Source of the DNA: CAZAQK01 sp046344715
GTDB lineage: Bacteria > Pseudomonadota > Alphaproteobacteria > Rickettsiales > SXRF01
Direction: 5' to 3'
Length of the DNA: 31,314 nucleotides
Assembly (NCBI GenBank): GCA_046344715.1
Contig: JBKDKX010000013.1
Span: 1-31,314, forward strand
The notes under the pieces are model-generated. The model did not search any database. It saw nothing but the letters and a program-made list of their open reading frames with translations, and had not been told where the DNA came from. How positions within the stretch are numbered: the stretch's first letter is position 1; every line of letters starts with the position of its first letter. This document shows, piece after piece, positions 23,732 through 31,314 of this stretch. The translations under genes were made by a program, and so were the position numbers.

Positions 23732-25235
23732 CCTGCTTCCCTTTGCAAAATTTCTGCACGAGGCAGGGGTTGAAATCCTCTCCACGGGTGGCACAGCCAA
23801 AGCACTGCGTGATAATAATATTCCGGTAAAAGATGTATCGGCACATACTGGATCGCCTGAAATTATGGATGGGCGTGTTAAGACGCTACATCCTAAAATC
23901 CATGGCGGTATCCTTGCTATACGCGGCAATGCTGAGCATGAAAAAGCGATGAGCGACCACGGCATCGGCGCGATCGATCTGGTTGCCATCAACCTTTATC
24001 CGTTCGAAGAAACGGTGGCAAAAGGTGCAGGCTTTGATGACTGCATAGAGAATATCGACATTGGCGGGCCGGCCATGATCCGGGCTTCCGCCAAAAATCA
24101 TGCGCATGTAACCATAATTGTTGATCCTTCCGATTATGAAAAAGTCATTGCAGAGATGAAGTCTAACAAAGGTGCTACCAAAGCAGAAACCCGCCGATAC
24201 CTTGCATACAAAGCGTATTCTCGCACAGCAGCGTATGACGCAGCCATCAGCCAATGGTTCGCCCGCATTGAGGGAGATGCTTTCCCAGAAAGTTATACAT
24301 TCTCTGCCAAGCGCAAAGAGACGCTGGCATACGGCGAAAACCCGCACCAGCAGGCAGCGTTTTACACGGTAGATGCCTGCCGCCCATCGCTAGCCACTGC
24401 CACCCAGCATCAGGGCAAAGAACTGTCTTATAATAATATAAACGATACTGATGCTGCATGGGAGTTGGTGAGTGAATTTGCTGAACCCACAGTTGCCATC
24501 ATCAAACATGCCAACCCTTGCGGTGTGGCCAGCGGAAACAATATGCTTGAGGCATATCTTAAGGCATATGAGTGCGATAAAACCAGTGCGTTTGGTGGTA
24601 TTATCGCCCTAAACCGCATGCTGGACGCAAAAACCGCTGAAGAAATCTCCAAGCTGTTTGCAGAGGTGATTATTGCACCGGATGCAGAGCCCGCCGCTAA
24701 AGAATTACTGGCAAAAAAGCAGAAATTACGCCTGCTTACCACCGGTGGCATGCCTGACCCTAAGGCGCTTGACTATGCGGTCAAGTCAGTGACGGGTGGA
24801 TTTTTGGTGCAGACCCGTGATAGTGTTACTTTCGATGAAAAAACACTCAAAGTTGCCACGAAAAACAAACCAACCGATGCACAGATGCGTGACCTTATCA
24901 TGGCACTTACTATCGCCAAGCATGTAAAATCCAACGCTATTGTGCTGGTAAAAGATGGTCGCACGGTGGGCATCGGCGCGGGGCAGATGAGCCGCATTGA
25001 TTCCACCAAAATCGCTTGCCGCAAGGCAGAGGAAGCTGGGCTTTCCACCAAAGGTGCAGCACTGGCCTCTGAGGCATTCTTTCCGTTCGCTGATAATGTG
25101 GAACTGGCGGCAGGCGCAGGCGTCACCGCCATCATCCAGCCGGGTGGCTCCATCCGTGATGCAGAAGTGATTGAAGCTGCCGATAAACATGGCATCGCTA
25201 TGGTATTTACCGGCATCCGGCATTTCAGGCATTAG
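23688..25235 (+). CDS. purH: Bifunctional AICAR transformylase / IMP cyclohydrolase
   Basis: PurH performs the last two steps of IMP synthesis. The 515-residue protein has the N-terminal cyclohydrolase domain (RALISVSSKTNLLPFA, ILSTGGTAKAL, GRVKTLHPKIHGG, NLYPFEETVAKG) and the C-terminal transformylase domain with the catalytic pair K273-H274 in AIIKHANPCGVA, and the closing FTGIRHFRH. The start ATG at 23688 lies 44 bases inside the end of the dehydratase gene; it matches the usual PurH N-terminus, so the overlap is real rather than an annotation artefact. It ends the long plus-strand run and is followed by two GC hairpins. Confidence 0.97.
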   Translation: MTIKRALISVSSKTNLLPFAKFLHEAGVEILSTGGTAKALRDNNIPVKDVSAHTGSPEIMDGRVKTLHPKIHGGILAIRGNAEHEKAMSDHGIGAIDLVAINLYPFEETVAKGAGFDDCIENIDIGGPAMIRASAKNHAHVTIIVDPSDYEKVIAEMKSNKGATKAETRRYLAYKAYSRTAAYDAAISQWFARIEGDAFPESYTFSAKRKETLAYGENPHQQAAFYTVDACRPSLATATQHQGKELSYNNINDTDAAWELVSEFAEPTVAIIKHANPCGVASGNNMLEAYLKAYECDKTSAFGGIIALNRMLDAKTAEEISKLFAEVIIAPDAEPAAKELLAKKQKLRLLTTGGMPDPKALDYAVKSVTGGFLVQTRDSVTFDEKTLKVATKNKPTDAQMRDLIMALTIAKHVKSNAIVLVKDGRTVGIGAGQMSRIDSTKIACRKAEEAGLSTKGAALASEAFFPFADNVELAAGAGVTAIIQPGGSIRDAEVIEAADKHGIAMVFTGIRHFRH

Positions 25236-25240
25236 CCAAG

Positions 25241-25257
25241 CCCCGCCGAAGGCGGGG
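25241..25257. terminator. GC hairpin between convergent purH and gdhB
   Basis: CCCCGCC and GGCGGGG form a 7-base-pair stem. On the minus strand the loop region reads C-TTCG-G, the very stable UUCG tetraloop. It starts five bases after the purH stop and lacks a T run on either side, so it may end transcription poorly but could stabilise mRNA 3' ends. Confidence 0.55.
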
Positions 25258-25275
25258 TCCGGAATGAATTAAACC

Positions 25276-25299
25276 AGCCCCCTCAATAAATGCGGGGCT
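25276..25299. terminator. Second hairpin, immediately after the gdhB stop
   Basis: AGCCCC (25276-25281) pairs with GGGGCT (25294-25299). Reading along the minus strand, the stem begins directly after the gdhB TAG and is followed by GGTTTAATT, a weak U tract. It probably belongs to gdhB and may act together with the neighbouring hairpin in a bidirectional terminator region. Confidence 0.5.
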
Positions 25300-28200
25300 C
25301 TAAGCCACACCCAATGCGCGTATCTGCCGGAGTGTCACCATCAGGCGTGGCAGGTCTGGTGCCTCGCCGGTTTTAATACCTTCCATGAAGCGTTCCAGAG
25401 ATTCCACATCACCTTTGTTAGCATCAATCCATTTTTCAAGCCCGCCCGTATGGGAAATGACACGGTCGGTCAGGCGACGTTGCTCATCATATAAATCTGC
25501 AATAATGGCTTTGATAGCCAGCCTGTCCCAGTGGGAATTAATGGCCATCTGTTCAGCGCAACCACGCAGCCATGACAGGCCAAGTTTTGATCCCAGCTCG
25601 AAATAGGCCTTGCCGACCTCTTTCACCGGCAACTTGCGCTTATGCGCCACAGAAATAATATCCGGTGCTGCCGACATAATACCGAGCGCAGCCACCGCAT
25701 CTGCCAGTTTCTTTGGCACCGATTTGGCAATCAGACGCGCTGCGATAGCTTCTGCTTCTTTACGGGTCATCGCCGAATGGAGCGATGCTTTATTTTTCTC
25801 AATTTCGGCTACCTCAGGAAGAATTTCTTTACTCACCGCATCAATATCCAGAGGCATGGGCAGATGGTGTAACAGCCAAGTACTCACGCGCTCCAAGAAT
25901 TGCGTGGTCATGGCATACATTTCTGTTTGCGTTGCCACATCAATGGTAGCCGCATTTTGCTCAATACCGTTCCAAATATGGCGAAGGCCAAACGCATCAC
26001 GCGCGGTGGCATAGGCTGCTGCAATATCACGCACGGATGCGCCAAGGTCTTCTGCAATATCAAAACAGAAGGTGATGCTGGCGCGGTTTACCACGCTGTT
26101 GGTCATCACAGTAGCAATAATTTCGCGCTTTAGCGGATGTTTTTCTATCGCCTTGGCAAAATCTTTCTGCATTGGAATCGGGAAATAACGCTTCAGGTCT
26201 GAGATGAAATAATCCTCATCCGGCAGCGATGATTCCAGCATATCCTTGTAAAGCGCCATTTTACTGTAGGCGAGGAGCACGGCGATTTCCGGACGTGTCA
26301 GCCCACGCTTTGCCACTTTGAGTTCCGCCAATTGGCGATCGCTTGGCAGGAATTCAATCTCACGGTTTAAGGCACCACGTGACTCAAGCACGTGAATAAG
26401 CCGTGTGTGCGATTCCAGCAGTTGATAGGCCTGTTGTTCTGCAATGGTAATAGCTTGCGTTTGCAGGATGTTATCCTTAAGCACCAGACGTGCTACCTCA
26501 TCGGTCATGCTAGCGAGAATTTTATCGCGCTTGGCAAGTGTAAGGTTGCCGCTTGCAACTTCACCGCTGAAGGCAATCTTGATATTCACCTCATGGTCGG
26601 AGCAGTCCACACCAGCAGAATTATCAATAGCATCCGTGTTGATGCGTCCGCCACTCCTCGCATATTCAATGCGGCCTTTCTGCGTGAATCCAAGGTTTCC
26701 ACCTTCGCCGACAATCTTGCAGCGCAGCTCGCGGCCATTTACGCGGACAGCATTGTTAGCGCGATCGCCAACCTGCTCGTTGCTTTCTTCTTCAGCTTTT
26801 ACATAGGTGCCAATGCCGCCATTCCACAACAGGTCAACCGGCGCGAGTAAAATGGCGCGCATGAGTTCATCCGGTGTGAATTTTGCCTTGCTCACACCGA
26901 GAGCGGTTTGTGCTTCTTTTGAGATTTCAATGGTCTTCGCACTGCGCTCAAAAATGCCGCCGCCTTTGGAGATAAGCTTTGCGTCATAATCTTTCCATGT
27001 AGAGCGCGGCAATTCAAAGAGGCGCTTGCGTTCGTTGAAGCTTTTTGCTGCGTCAGGAGTTGGATCAATAAAAATATGCATGTGGTTGAACGCGGCCACC
27101 AGATGGATTTTATTAGATAGCAGCATGCCATTGCCAAACACGTCACCTGCCATGTCACCAATACCAGCTACAGTAAACTCCTGCGTACCAATATCCACGC
27201 CCATTTCCTGGAAATGGCGCGTAACAGATACCCAGCCGCCCCGCGCGGTGATACCCATTTTCTTGTGGTCGTAACCAACGGAGCCACCGGAAGCAAATGC
27301 ATCGCCCAGCCAGAAGCCATAGGCAGCTGAAACACTGTTTGCAATGTCAGAGAATGTTGCCGTGCCTTTATCAGCTGCTACCACCAGATACGGATCATCA
27401 CCGTCGTGACGTACCACTTGCTTAGGCGGCACAATTTTTCCTTTTACGATGTTATCAGTGATATCTAGCAGACCGGACAGGTACATCTTGTAACATTCCA
27501 CACCTTCGGCCATAAACGCTTCGCGGTTGCTTGCCACAGGCGCCTGTTTCAGTACAAAGCCACCTTTGGAACCAACGGGCACAATCACCGAGTTCTTCAC
27601 CATCTGCGCTTTCATGAGGCCAAGAATTTCTGTCCGGAAATCTTCATGGCGATCAGACCAGCGCAAACCACCGCGCGCTACTTTACCACCACGCAGATGG
27701 ATACCTTCCACGCGCGTGCCATACACAAATATTTCAGCAAACGGGCGCGGCAGCGGAAGCTCCGGCACATTCGCCGAATCAAATTTGAATGACAGAACAG
27801 GTTTCGTATTACCGTTAGCATTTTTCTGGTAGTAGTTAGTGCGCAGCATGGCACCTATAAGCTCCATGTAACGGCGCAGGATACGATCTTCAACCGCGTT
27901 GCTTACTGCGCCAAGCTGTTCTTCTATTTCTTTGCGGATAGCGGTTTGTTTTTGATCCCTATCTTTTTCTGCAGGAGAGAAACGCACTTCAAATAGCTCA
28001 ACAAGTAGGCGAGTTATTTGCGGATGAGCGCACAATGCCTGTTCAATAGCTGCCTGGCTGTATGTAAATACAATCTGCTTCAGGTACTTCGCGCAAGCAC
28101 GTAGCATAGTTACTTGCCGAGCATCAAGACCGGCACGCAGGATGAGCGCATTGAATTTGTCATTTTCCAGTTCGCGCTGCCACACCATGAGCAAGGCATC

Positions 28201-30099
28201 CTGAATTTTTTCCTTTACCTGATCCAGCGTAAACTGTGATTTCTCAGCCATCTGCAACTTGAAGTCGCGTATGCGAACTGGCTTATCAGTATCAGAGAGC
28301 TGAATTTTGAAAGGATGTTCCTCAATCACACGGAATCCAGCATTTTCCAACAGTGGCAATATGTCGGAAAGCGCGATTTCATAGAGCGGGTTATAAATCT
28401 TCAAGTGCAGGAACGAGGAATCTTCAGCCTTGTTGTTGTACAAGTCCATGACCAGAGAATTTTTTTCTTGTGATTCCTCTATCTTCTCAATGTCATATAC
28501 GCAGCCTGCCGCATCATAACGGTTGATGTAGCTTTGTGGAAATGCGTTCCCATATTTACGCAGGTATTTCTGGGCACGTTGTTCACCCAATTTTGCTGTA
28601 AGTGCTTCCATAAGCTGGTCACTCCACAAATAAGCGCGCTTAGCGATTTCATTCTCAATTGCATTAAGATTTACGCTTGGAATATCACCCGGTGAAGTTT
28701 TAACGATGAGATGCAAGCGCGCAAGTGGTGCTTCTTCGGTGATGAGCGTAGAAAATGTTGATGAAAAACTACCAAAAGATTTTTCTACAATGCCCTGTAT
28801 CTGGCGGCGCAGATCCGTTGAGAAGCGTTCGCGTGGTACAAACACCATAACGCTCACAAAACGCTCTGACGCATCCTTACGCACAAACATACGAACGGCA
28901 GGTTTTGACTCGAGCATTAAAATGCCAATACTGATGTCGAATAAATCATCCTCTGTCATCTGGAATATTTCATCACGCGGCAGGAATTCCAGAATTGCTT
29001 TCAGCGATTTTCCGTCATGACTTACCGGGTCAAAGTTTGAACGTTCCAGCACATGCTCAATTTTTTTACGCACCAGAGGAATTTCAACGCCACTTTGGTA
29101 ATATACGTTCGATGTAAACAACCCAACGAAACGCGCTTCACCGCTGATTTTACCCTTATCATCAAAGCGTTTAAGGGAAATGCTATCCATCGGTACAGCG
29201 CGATGCACGGCTGAGCGGCGGCTGGATTTGGTTACTTCAATTAGTTCGGTACCGCGCAGAAAATGGCTGGCTTCCGGTGGTAATGTGCCGCTGTCTGCAA
29301 CCACTAAATCATCGGATATTTTAAGCACGCCAAGGCGTGAATCATCAGGGCAGGTAAGCGTATCACCATGTTTTGAATGGACAAGTTTATATTCTGCGTA
29401 GCCAAGAAATACAAAATTGCGCTCTATGAGCCAGTATAGAAAATCTTTGACTTCGCGCGCCATTTCTTTGTCATAGGTGTAAGGAGCATATTGCATACCG
29501 GCTATTGTTTGTTCAGCCTTCACTACAATTTGTTGCCAGTCCTGCACGGCGGCGCGTACATGCTGGATGACCCATAATAGGTCATTTTCAAGCTGTTCTT
29601 CGGTCATGCCTTCTGGCAGAGATGAGATTTCAAAGTGAATAAAAGATTCTGGCTTAAACGCGCTGCCCTTTTCCTGAAGTGGCGCGAGTGATTTGAAGTG
29701 TCCTTTTGAGTCACGCTGAACTTGGAAAATAGGGTGATAGGTTTCACGAATCATGAAACCGTGACGCGTAAGCTCGGCAGAAAGCGAGTCTACCAAAAAT
29801 GGCATGTCATCGTTTAGCATTTCCACTACAACAGATGACATCTCATAGCCATGCTTGCGTTTTTGCGGCTGGAATACGCGGATTTTTGGTTTTCTCCCAT
29901 CACGTTTTTGTAAAAATTCGTACGCAGATGCCGTAATAGATGCAGAAAGTGCGGCATCAACACGCTCTAAGTCAGGGTTCATGATGCGCGCATAAAACTG
30001 GCGGGTAAATTCCTGCAGCGTTTCACCACCTGATTTGGGCAGGGCTAAGAGTATGTTTTTGATATGCTGGGCATGTTGCTTGAGATAGGCGGTCTGCAT
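25300..30099 (-). CDS. gdhB: NAD-specific glutamate dehydrogenase, large class
   Basis: This 1,599-residue protein is a large (about 180 kDa) NAD-dependent glutamate dehydrogenase, which oxidatively deaminates glutamate to 2-oxoglutarate and ammonia. The long N-terminal half (about 1-700) holds ACT-like regulatory regions, recognisable by DDMPFLVDSLSAELTRHG. The catalytic core begins near residue 790 with HLRGGKVARGGLRWSDRHED and contains VPVGSKGGFVLK with Lys 845, VAADKGTATFSDIAN, and GSVGYDHKKMGITARGGW. The NAD-binding region follows with VGEGGNLGFTQKGRIEYA. A helical C-terminal domain closes the protein. Length matches the family, with no break. It diverges from the cysQ-like gene with 56 bases between starts and converges on purH. 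It is the most common glutamate-catabolic enzyme of alphaproteobacteria. Confidence 0.97.
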   Translation of the reverse strand: MQTAYLKQHAQHIKNILLALPKSGGETLQEFTRQFYARIMNPDLERVDAALSASITASAYEFLQKRDGRKPKIRVFQPQKRKHGYEMSSVVVEMLNDDMPFLVDSLSAELTRHGFMIRETYHPIFQVQRDSKGHFKSLAPLQEKGSAFKPESFIHFEISSLPEGMTEEQLENDLLWVIQHVRAAVQDWQQIVVKAEQTIAGMQYAPYTYDKEMAREVKDFLYWLIERNFVFLGYAEYKLVHSKHGDTLTCPDDSRLGVLKISDDLVVADSGTLPPEASHFLRGTELIEVTKSSRRSAVHRAVPMDSISLKRFDDKGKISGEARFVGLFTSNVYYQSGVEIPLVRKKIEHVLERSNFDPVSHDGKSLKAILEFLPRDEIFQMTEDDLFDISIGILMLESKPAVRMFVRKDASERFVSVMVFVPRERFSTDLRRQIQGIVEKSFGSFSSTFSTLITEEAPLARLHLIVKTSPGDIPSVNLNAIENEIAKRAYLWSDQLMEALTAKLGEQRAQKYLRKYGNAFPQSYINRYDAAGCVYDIEKIEESQEKNSLVMDLYNNKAEDSSFLHLKIYNPLYEIALSDILPLLENAGFRVIEEHPFKIQLSDTDKPVRIRDFKLQMAEKSQFTLDQVKEKIQDALLMVWQRELENDKFNALILRAGLDARQVTMLRACAKYLKQIVFTYSQAAIEQALCAHPQITRLLVELFEVRFSPAEKDRDQKQTAIRKEIEEQLGAVSNAVEDRILRRYMELIGAMLRTNYYQKNANGNTKPVLSFKFDSANVPELPLPRPFAEIFVYGTRVEGIHLRGGKVARGGLRWSDRHEDFRTEILGLMKAQMVKNSVIVPVGSKGGFVLKQAPVASNREAFMAEGVECYKMYLSGLLDITDNIVKGKIVPPKQVVRHDGDDPYLVVAADKGTATFSDIANSVSAAYGFWLGDAFASGGSVGYDHKKMGITARGGWVSVTRHFQEMGVDIGTQEFTVAGIGDMAGDVFGNGMLLSNKIHLVAAFNHMHIFIDPTPDAAKSFNERKRLFELPRSTWKDYDAKLISKGGGIFERSAKTIEISKEAQTALGVSKAKFTPDELMRAILLAPVDLLWNGGIGTYVKAEEESNEQVGDRANNAVRVNGRELRCKIVGEGGNLGFTQKGRIEYARSGGRINTDAIDNSAGVDCSDHEVNIKIAFSGEVASGNLTLAKRDKILASMTDEVARLVLKDNILQTQAITIAEQQAYQLLESHTRLIHVLESRGALNREIEFLPSDRQLAELKVAKRGLTRPEIAVLLAYSKMALYKDMLESSLPDEDYFISDLKRYFPIPMQKDFAKAIEKHPLKREIIATVMTNSVVNRASITFCFDIAEDLGASVRDIAAAYATARDAFGLRHIWNGIEQNAATIDVATQTEMYAMTTQFLERVSTWLLHHLPMPLDIDAVSKEILPEVAEIEKNKASLHSAMTRKEAEAIAARLIAKSVPKKLADAVAALGIMSAAPDIISVAHKRKLPVKEVGKAYFELGSKLGLSWLRGCAEQMAINSHWDRLAIKAIIADLYDEQRRLTDRVISHTGGLEKWIDANKGDVESLERFMEGIKTGEAPDLPRLMVTLRQIRALGVA

Positions 30100-30155
30100 G
30101 AGGGTTTCCAGTGATTTTGATGTACTTGAAGAATTTTTACGTATAAACCAACATC

Positions 30156-30917
30156 ATGAATAGCATCAATTATAATGAATATCTAGCCTCCTGCTGCGTT
30201 ATTGCGCGCGATGCCGGAAAAATTATCATGAACTATTTCGGCGGCGAACTTTCTGCCCGCAAAAAAGAGGATCATAGTCCGGTGACCGATGCGGACCTTG
30301 CCGCAAACCATCATATTATCAATGCCTTATCAGTCATCACGCCGCAGATACCCATTATTGCCGAAGAAGATGAATTTATTTCTGCAACGCAGCATGCACG
30401 TTTCTGGCTGGTGGATCCGCTGGATGGTACGCGCAGTTTTGTGCGCGGTGAGGAAGAGTTCACCGTCAATATCGGCCTGATTGAAAATGGCAAGCCAGTG
30501 CTTGGGGTGATTTACGCACCGCCACAAAATACGCTTTATTATGCTGGCAGGAATTTAGGCGCGTGGCGCGAAAAAGAAAAAGGCAAACCTGAAGCGATAA
30601 ACGCACGCACGCCTGCTGCTGATGGATTGGTGGTGGTGCGCAGCCGTTCACACCCTTCTAAAACGGCTGAGACATTTTTGCAGACACTGAACATCAAAGA
30701 AAATATTCCAAGCTCCAGCTCCATGAAACTCTGCCTGCTGGCTGAAGGCACGGCGGATATATATCCGCGCTTTGGCCGCACCATGGAGTGGGACACCGCG
30801 GCAGGGCATGCCATTTTAGACGAAGCTGGCGGGCGCATTGAAATGGTGGATGGTACACCGCTGACCTATGGCAAACCAGGCTACGAAAACCCGCATTTTA
30901 TTGCGTATGGGAAGTAA
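30156..30917 (+). CDS. cysQ: 3'(2'),5'-bisphosphate nucleotidase CysQ / inositol phosphatase family
   Basis: The 253-residue protein is in the inositol monophosphatase superfamily and best fits CysQ, which removes the 3'-phosphate from PAP, the by-product of PAPS-dependent reactions. Metal-binding motifs are VTDADLAAN, the EED pair at residues 70-72, WLVDPLDGTRSF (D87, D90) and EWDTAAGHAILDEAGG. The length is typical. Distinguishing CysQ from other family members by sequence alone is not certain. A PAPS-using sulfotransferase-like gene occurs elsewhere in the window (7846-8646), so a PAP phosphatase would be useful to this organism. The stop is one base from the gshB stop. Confidence 0.88.
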   Translation: MNSINYNEYLASCCVIARDAGKIIMNYFGGELSARKKEDHSPVTDADLAANHHIINALSVITPQIPIIAEEDEFISATQHARFWLVDPLDGTRSFVRGEEEFTVNIGLIENGKPVLGVIYAPPQNTLYYAGRNLGAWREKEKGKPEAINARTPAADGLVVVRSRSHPSKTAETFLQTLNIKENIPSSSSMKLCLLAEGTADIYPRFGRTMEWDTAAGHAILDEAGGRIEMVDGTPLTYGKPGYENPHFIAYGK

Positions 30918-30918
30918 T

Positions 30919-31314
30919 CTAGAGCTTCTTCTCCAGCGCGTCCCACACATCGGCCTCTAAGCGCGTGCCGTATAAGCGATTGATAGGTGGGATACTCGAA
31001 GGCGAGGTGATGTTGATCTCGGTGAGCCAGTCACCAATCACATCAATGCCTGTTAAGAGCAAGTCATGTTTTTTAAGTAGCGGCGAGAGGGCTTCGCAAA
31101 TTTCCATGTGACGCTTGGTCGCTTCTGCCTTCACATATTTAGCGCCAATGCGCAGTGCCGCGCGTGTTTCACCAGCGGGTGGAATGCGCCCGGCGATGGC
31201 TGCATATTTGCTATCAATCAAAATAATCCGCACTTCGCCGGTGCTCATTTCCGGCAAAAATTTCTGCACCACCCACGGGTTGTTACTGCTTGCAAACAGT
31301 GTTTCCATCAGCGC
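30919..31314 (-). CDS. gshB: Glutathione synthetase, C-terminal fragment at window edge
   Basis: The frame is open to the right edge, so only the last 131 or so residues are present. They match the ATP-grasp C-terminus of bacterial glutathione synthetase, which joins glycine to gamma-glutamylcysteine: VVQKFLPEMSTGEVRIILID, then IAGRIPPAGETRAALRIGAKY, and GIDVIGDWLTEINITSPSSI with the metal-binding Glu and Asn. An internal ATG at 31308 is not the true start because conserved domain sequence must lie upstream. It converges with the cysQ-like gene with one base between stops and no terminator. Confidence 0.95.
   Translation of the reverse strand, partial: ALMETLFASSNNPWVVQKFLPEMSTGEVRIILIDSKYAAIAGRIPPAGETRAALRIGAKYVKAEATKRHMEICEALSPLLKKHDLLLTGIDVIGDWLTEINITSPSSIPPINRLYGTRLEADVWDALEKKL

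Noticed and set aside
23886..25232. Minus-strand open frames of about 150 residues opposite purH
   Set aside because: They mirror the conserved purH coding sequence and have no signals of their own.
26392..26850. Plus-strand open frames of up to 152 residues opposite gdhB
   Set aside because: They are antisense to a well-conserved catalytic region of gdhB, lack ribosome binding sites and show no recognisable protein sequence.

Overview
The window reads as a chromosomal stretch of an alphaproteobacterium with moderate GC and very tight gene packing. Support for this is a 1,599-residue NAD-glutamate dehydrogenase of the large class, the order priA / transaldolase / DUF484 / xerC, the run lspA / DUF3035 lipoprotein / two M16 peptidases, and a TrbC/VirB2-type pilin whose sequence resembles Rickettsiales homologues. 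An early-branching or host-associated alphaproteobacterium is plausible but is an inference. I see no insertion sequence, prophage, CRISPR array or restriction system, and no gene-free stretch longer than 300 bases.

Layout. Positions 1-1844 (minus) hold most of priA, cut by the window edge, with a 7-base tandem repeat inside its coding sequence. Divergent from it, 1910-4211 (plus) is tal-DUF484-xerC with 4-base overlaps. A hypothetical gene (4288-5106) and tRNA-Arg(CCG) (5152-5228) follow. From 5324 to 7784 (minus) lie an AlkB-like dioxygenase, a small open frame with no clear start, and a DUF853/HerA-like ATPase. From 7846 to 9583 (minus) lie a sulfotransferase-like gene and a glycosyltransferase that overlap by 8 bases. 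Divergent from these is an isolated, apparently highly expressed pilin gene (9836-10168) with a terminator-like hairpin in its leader and a strong terminator behind it. A secreted PEBP-family protein (10241-10924, minus) converges on that terminator.

From 11047 to 25235 (plus) thirteen genes run in one direction, mostly with 1-4 base overlaps: nfu, secF, maoC-like, ribF, lspA, DUF3035 lipoprotein, M16 peptidase (active), M16 peptidase (no zinc motif), pgi, mutL, a GT4-type phosphoglycosyltransferase, a WbpM/CapD-like nucleotide-sugar dehydratase, and purH. They mix Fe-S maturation, protein export, flavin synthesis, lipoprotein processing, envelope proteolysis, sugar metabolism, mismatch repair, surface glycan initiation and purine synthesis. 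The large gdhB converges on purH (25300-30099, minus). A cysQ-like phosphatase (30156-30917) converges, one base apart, on a gshB fragment cut by the right edge.

Most of the window is housekeeping. The parts that deserve attention are the lone VirB2-like pilin with its leader hairpin, the neighbouring glycosyltransferase/sulfotransferase pair, the GT4 enzyme that seems to lack its first catalytic aspartate pair, the possibly broken ORF between DUF853 and alkB, and the hypothetical gene at 4288. I found no clear-cut new multi-gene system.
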